Position numbers and translations under genes: made by a program
The notes under the pieces: generated by a model
Told to the model about the DNA's origin: nothing
The model's input: only the letters and a program-made list of their open reading frames with translations
The model's database searches: none
Source of the DNA: Lasioglossum baleicum
Lineage: Eukaryota; Arthropoda; Insecta; Hymenoptera; Halictidae
Assembly: GCF_051020765.1 (NCBI RefSeq)
Contig: NC_134934.1
Coordinates: 12,104,001 to 12,168,000 of the forward strand
Length of the DNA stretch: 64,000 nucleotides
Direction of reading: 5' to 3'
Shown here: one piece after another, positions 62,924-64,000 of the stretch
How positions within the stretch are numbered: the stretch's first letter is position 1
Layout of the letters: the number at the start of each line of letters is the position of its first letter

Positions 62924-62966
62924 CCACCCCCGTTTAGGGGTGGCGTCTGGCGAAAAACCAGACGCC
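62924..62966. repeat. Two adjoining perfect hairpins
   Basis: CCACCCC (62924-62930) pairs with GGGGTGG (62937-62943) across six bases. GGCGTCTGG (62942-62950) pairs with CCAGACGCC (62958-62966) across seven bases. The two stems share two bases. Stems are GC-rich and would be stable in RNA or as a cruciform. No RNA gene family was recognised. Confidence 0.75.
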
Positions 62967-63060
62967 GCTTACTTTCGAAATTTCCTTGCGCGTTGGTCAG
63001 ACTCGACCTTCTCGAGGGATAGTCGACTAGGGTGAGGACTTGGTGCGTTCAAGGGGTGAC

Positions 63061-63146
63061 GGAGAGAGGCAGACGGAGGGAGAGGGAGAAAAGGTGGGCT
63101 GAGAGAGGGAGTGAGAGAGGGGTGGGAGAGAGAGAGAGAGAGAAAG
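63061..63146 (+). repeat. GA-rich tract
   Basis: Mostly A/G with a (GA)8 core at 63126-63142. It lies directly upstream of the promoter candidate, where GA tracts are common in insects. Confidence 0.8.
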
Positions 63147-63230
63147 AGAAGCGGCCGGGCTTGGGCAAGGGTAGCGGAGGGCGAGGGGTTGGCGCGGCGG
63201 TCGGCAAGGACCACGAGATCAATATGTATG

Positions 63231-63400
63231 TTAGGGGATATGGACCACGTGGGTCGGGGGTGGCCAGCAACCCCCGGCAGCTGATTGGTCAGCGGCCACC
63301 CCAAGGCCACGCCCACTCCCACACACGCTATCTTAAGCCCCGTCGAACCAGCAGCCACCCTATATATCTCCGTGAAGAGCCACCACAAGCAGGGGGACGC
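63231..63400 (+). promoter_or_regulatory. Best promoter candidate: E-box, CCAAT, CACCC/GC box, TATA
   Basis: In order on the plus strand: CACGTG at about 63246-63251; CTGATTGGTCAG at about 63280-63291, matching the NF-Y consensus; GGCCACGCCCACTCCCAC from about 63305, a CACCC/GC-type box; TATATAT at 63361-63367. A start near 63390 would follow. Spacing between the CCAAT box and the expected start (about 105 bp) is in the usual range. An upstream GA tract and a consensus splice donor downstream (63642) fit. All element identities are by consensus only. Confidence 0.4.
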
Positions 63401-63641
63401 TGGGGGTGACTGGTGGATGCACGATGCCAACACTCTACCCCCTAACACTGTTACCGAATTCGGTGGAATCATCGAAAATTGAAAACCGGCCCCGACAAAC
63501 CACCTCTTCCCTCCGGCCACGGACATTTCTCTTCGCATGTAAAACCACCCCCTACCCCGCTCTGTAATCTGATTAAACGCTGCACACGTAGCCGAAGAGA
63601 CGGGGGTGAGAAACAGGTTCCTCGGCCTCATCGGCCAGCAG
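63390..63641 (+). other. Candidate non-coding first exon
   Basis: Begins about 30 bp after TATATAT and ends at CAG followed by GTGAGT (donor 63642-63647), a full-consensus donor. ATGs inside open only short frames (21 and 47 codons) that close before the donor, as expected for a 5' UTR exon. The rest of the gene would lie beyond the window. Confidence 0.25.
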
Positions 63642-63647
63642 GTGAGT

Positions 63648-64000
63648 CTCCGATACATTGCCGCGAAAATACAGGTTCCGCAGACTACCTCGTTCTTCGA
63701 GTTTCATTTACATTCTTGACCCCGATGAACTTTCTTGGTGTCCGAGGGTTGCTCGCTAGCAGGTTGCGTGGAAATTAATCGTCTAGAAGAATCAGTGTGT
63801 CGGGGGTAGTATACCTACCCTTCCAGTTGGATGAGGTGTCGTCTGGTTGGACATCGATGATTAAAATGGAACTGCAAGCAGGGGTGTACTCTATGTAATT
63901 GTTAATTGAGACGCGGTGGAAGTGGCTCGATCACGATCGTAGGTCAGCGGTGGTTACAGAAAGTAATTCCTAATGGAATCTACTAATTAGATTATGGCTT
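63648..64000. other. Non-coding stretch to window end
   Basis: If the candidate exon upstream is real, this is the beginning of its first intron. No acceptor-donor pair, repeat or mobile-element end was recognised. Confidence 0.4.

Noticed and set aside
62969..63658. Minus-strand 229-codon frame, longest in the window
   Set aside because: ATG-initiated, but its second half is the antisense of the GA tract (Ser/Leu/Pro) and it runs antisense through the promoter candidate. No domain.

Overview
This is eukaryotic nuclear DNA, almost certainly from an insect and most likely an aculeate hymenopteran such as a bee. Reasons: AT-rich blocks alternate with GC- and CpG-rich blocks within a few kilobases, CpG is not depleted, GA/TC microsatellites are dense, and there is an internally deleted mariner with the TTGG(G/A)TTGGCAAGAAAGTAA terminus that I associate with hymenopteran mariners. 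The bee assignment is inference.

I find no protein-coding gene I can name. The long open frames sit in GC-rich or low-complexity DNA, many on both strands at once, several lack an ATG, and none shows a recognisable domain. No tRNA, rRNA or snRNA was recognised. The window reads as an intergenic or long-intronic region. Only weak exon candidates were found (3385-3809, 14153-14223, 18467-18514).

What can be supported is mostly a record of short, non-autonomous DNA transposons. (1) 1133-1910: a TTAA-flanked element with 17-bp perfect terminal inverted repeats. (2) 4827-5035 and 59744-59860: two diverged copies of one TTAA family. (3) 17647-18210: a TA-flanked, nearly full-length foldback element. 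(4) 22054-22703: a hAT-like element with 8-bp target duplications, packed with TAATCG/CGATTA repeats. (5) 39143-39355: a deleted mariner that keeps the last 14 transposase codons. (6) 43224-43442: a piggyBac-type element with perfect 13-bp ends. (7) 46697-46975: another TTAA element.

There are also two clear copies of a non-transposon-like dispersed repeat (12681-12771 and 25079-25181), a degenerate minisatellite (44128-44351), a 60-bp duplication (28171-28272) and several microsatellites, including (TTTC)16 and (CT)22.

Regulatory candidates are weaker. The best is 63231-63641: a GA-rich tract, an E-box, an NF-Y-type CCAAT box, a CACCC/GC box, a TATATAT box and a consensus splice donor lie in the order expected of a promoter plus 5' exon. 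Others are the CpG-rich block at 12990-13960, TATAAAAG at 55371, TATATAAAG at 41688 and palindromic GCCAT pairs at 42636 and 61971.
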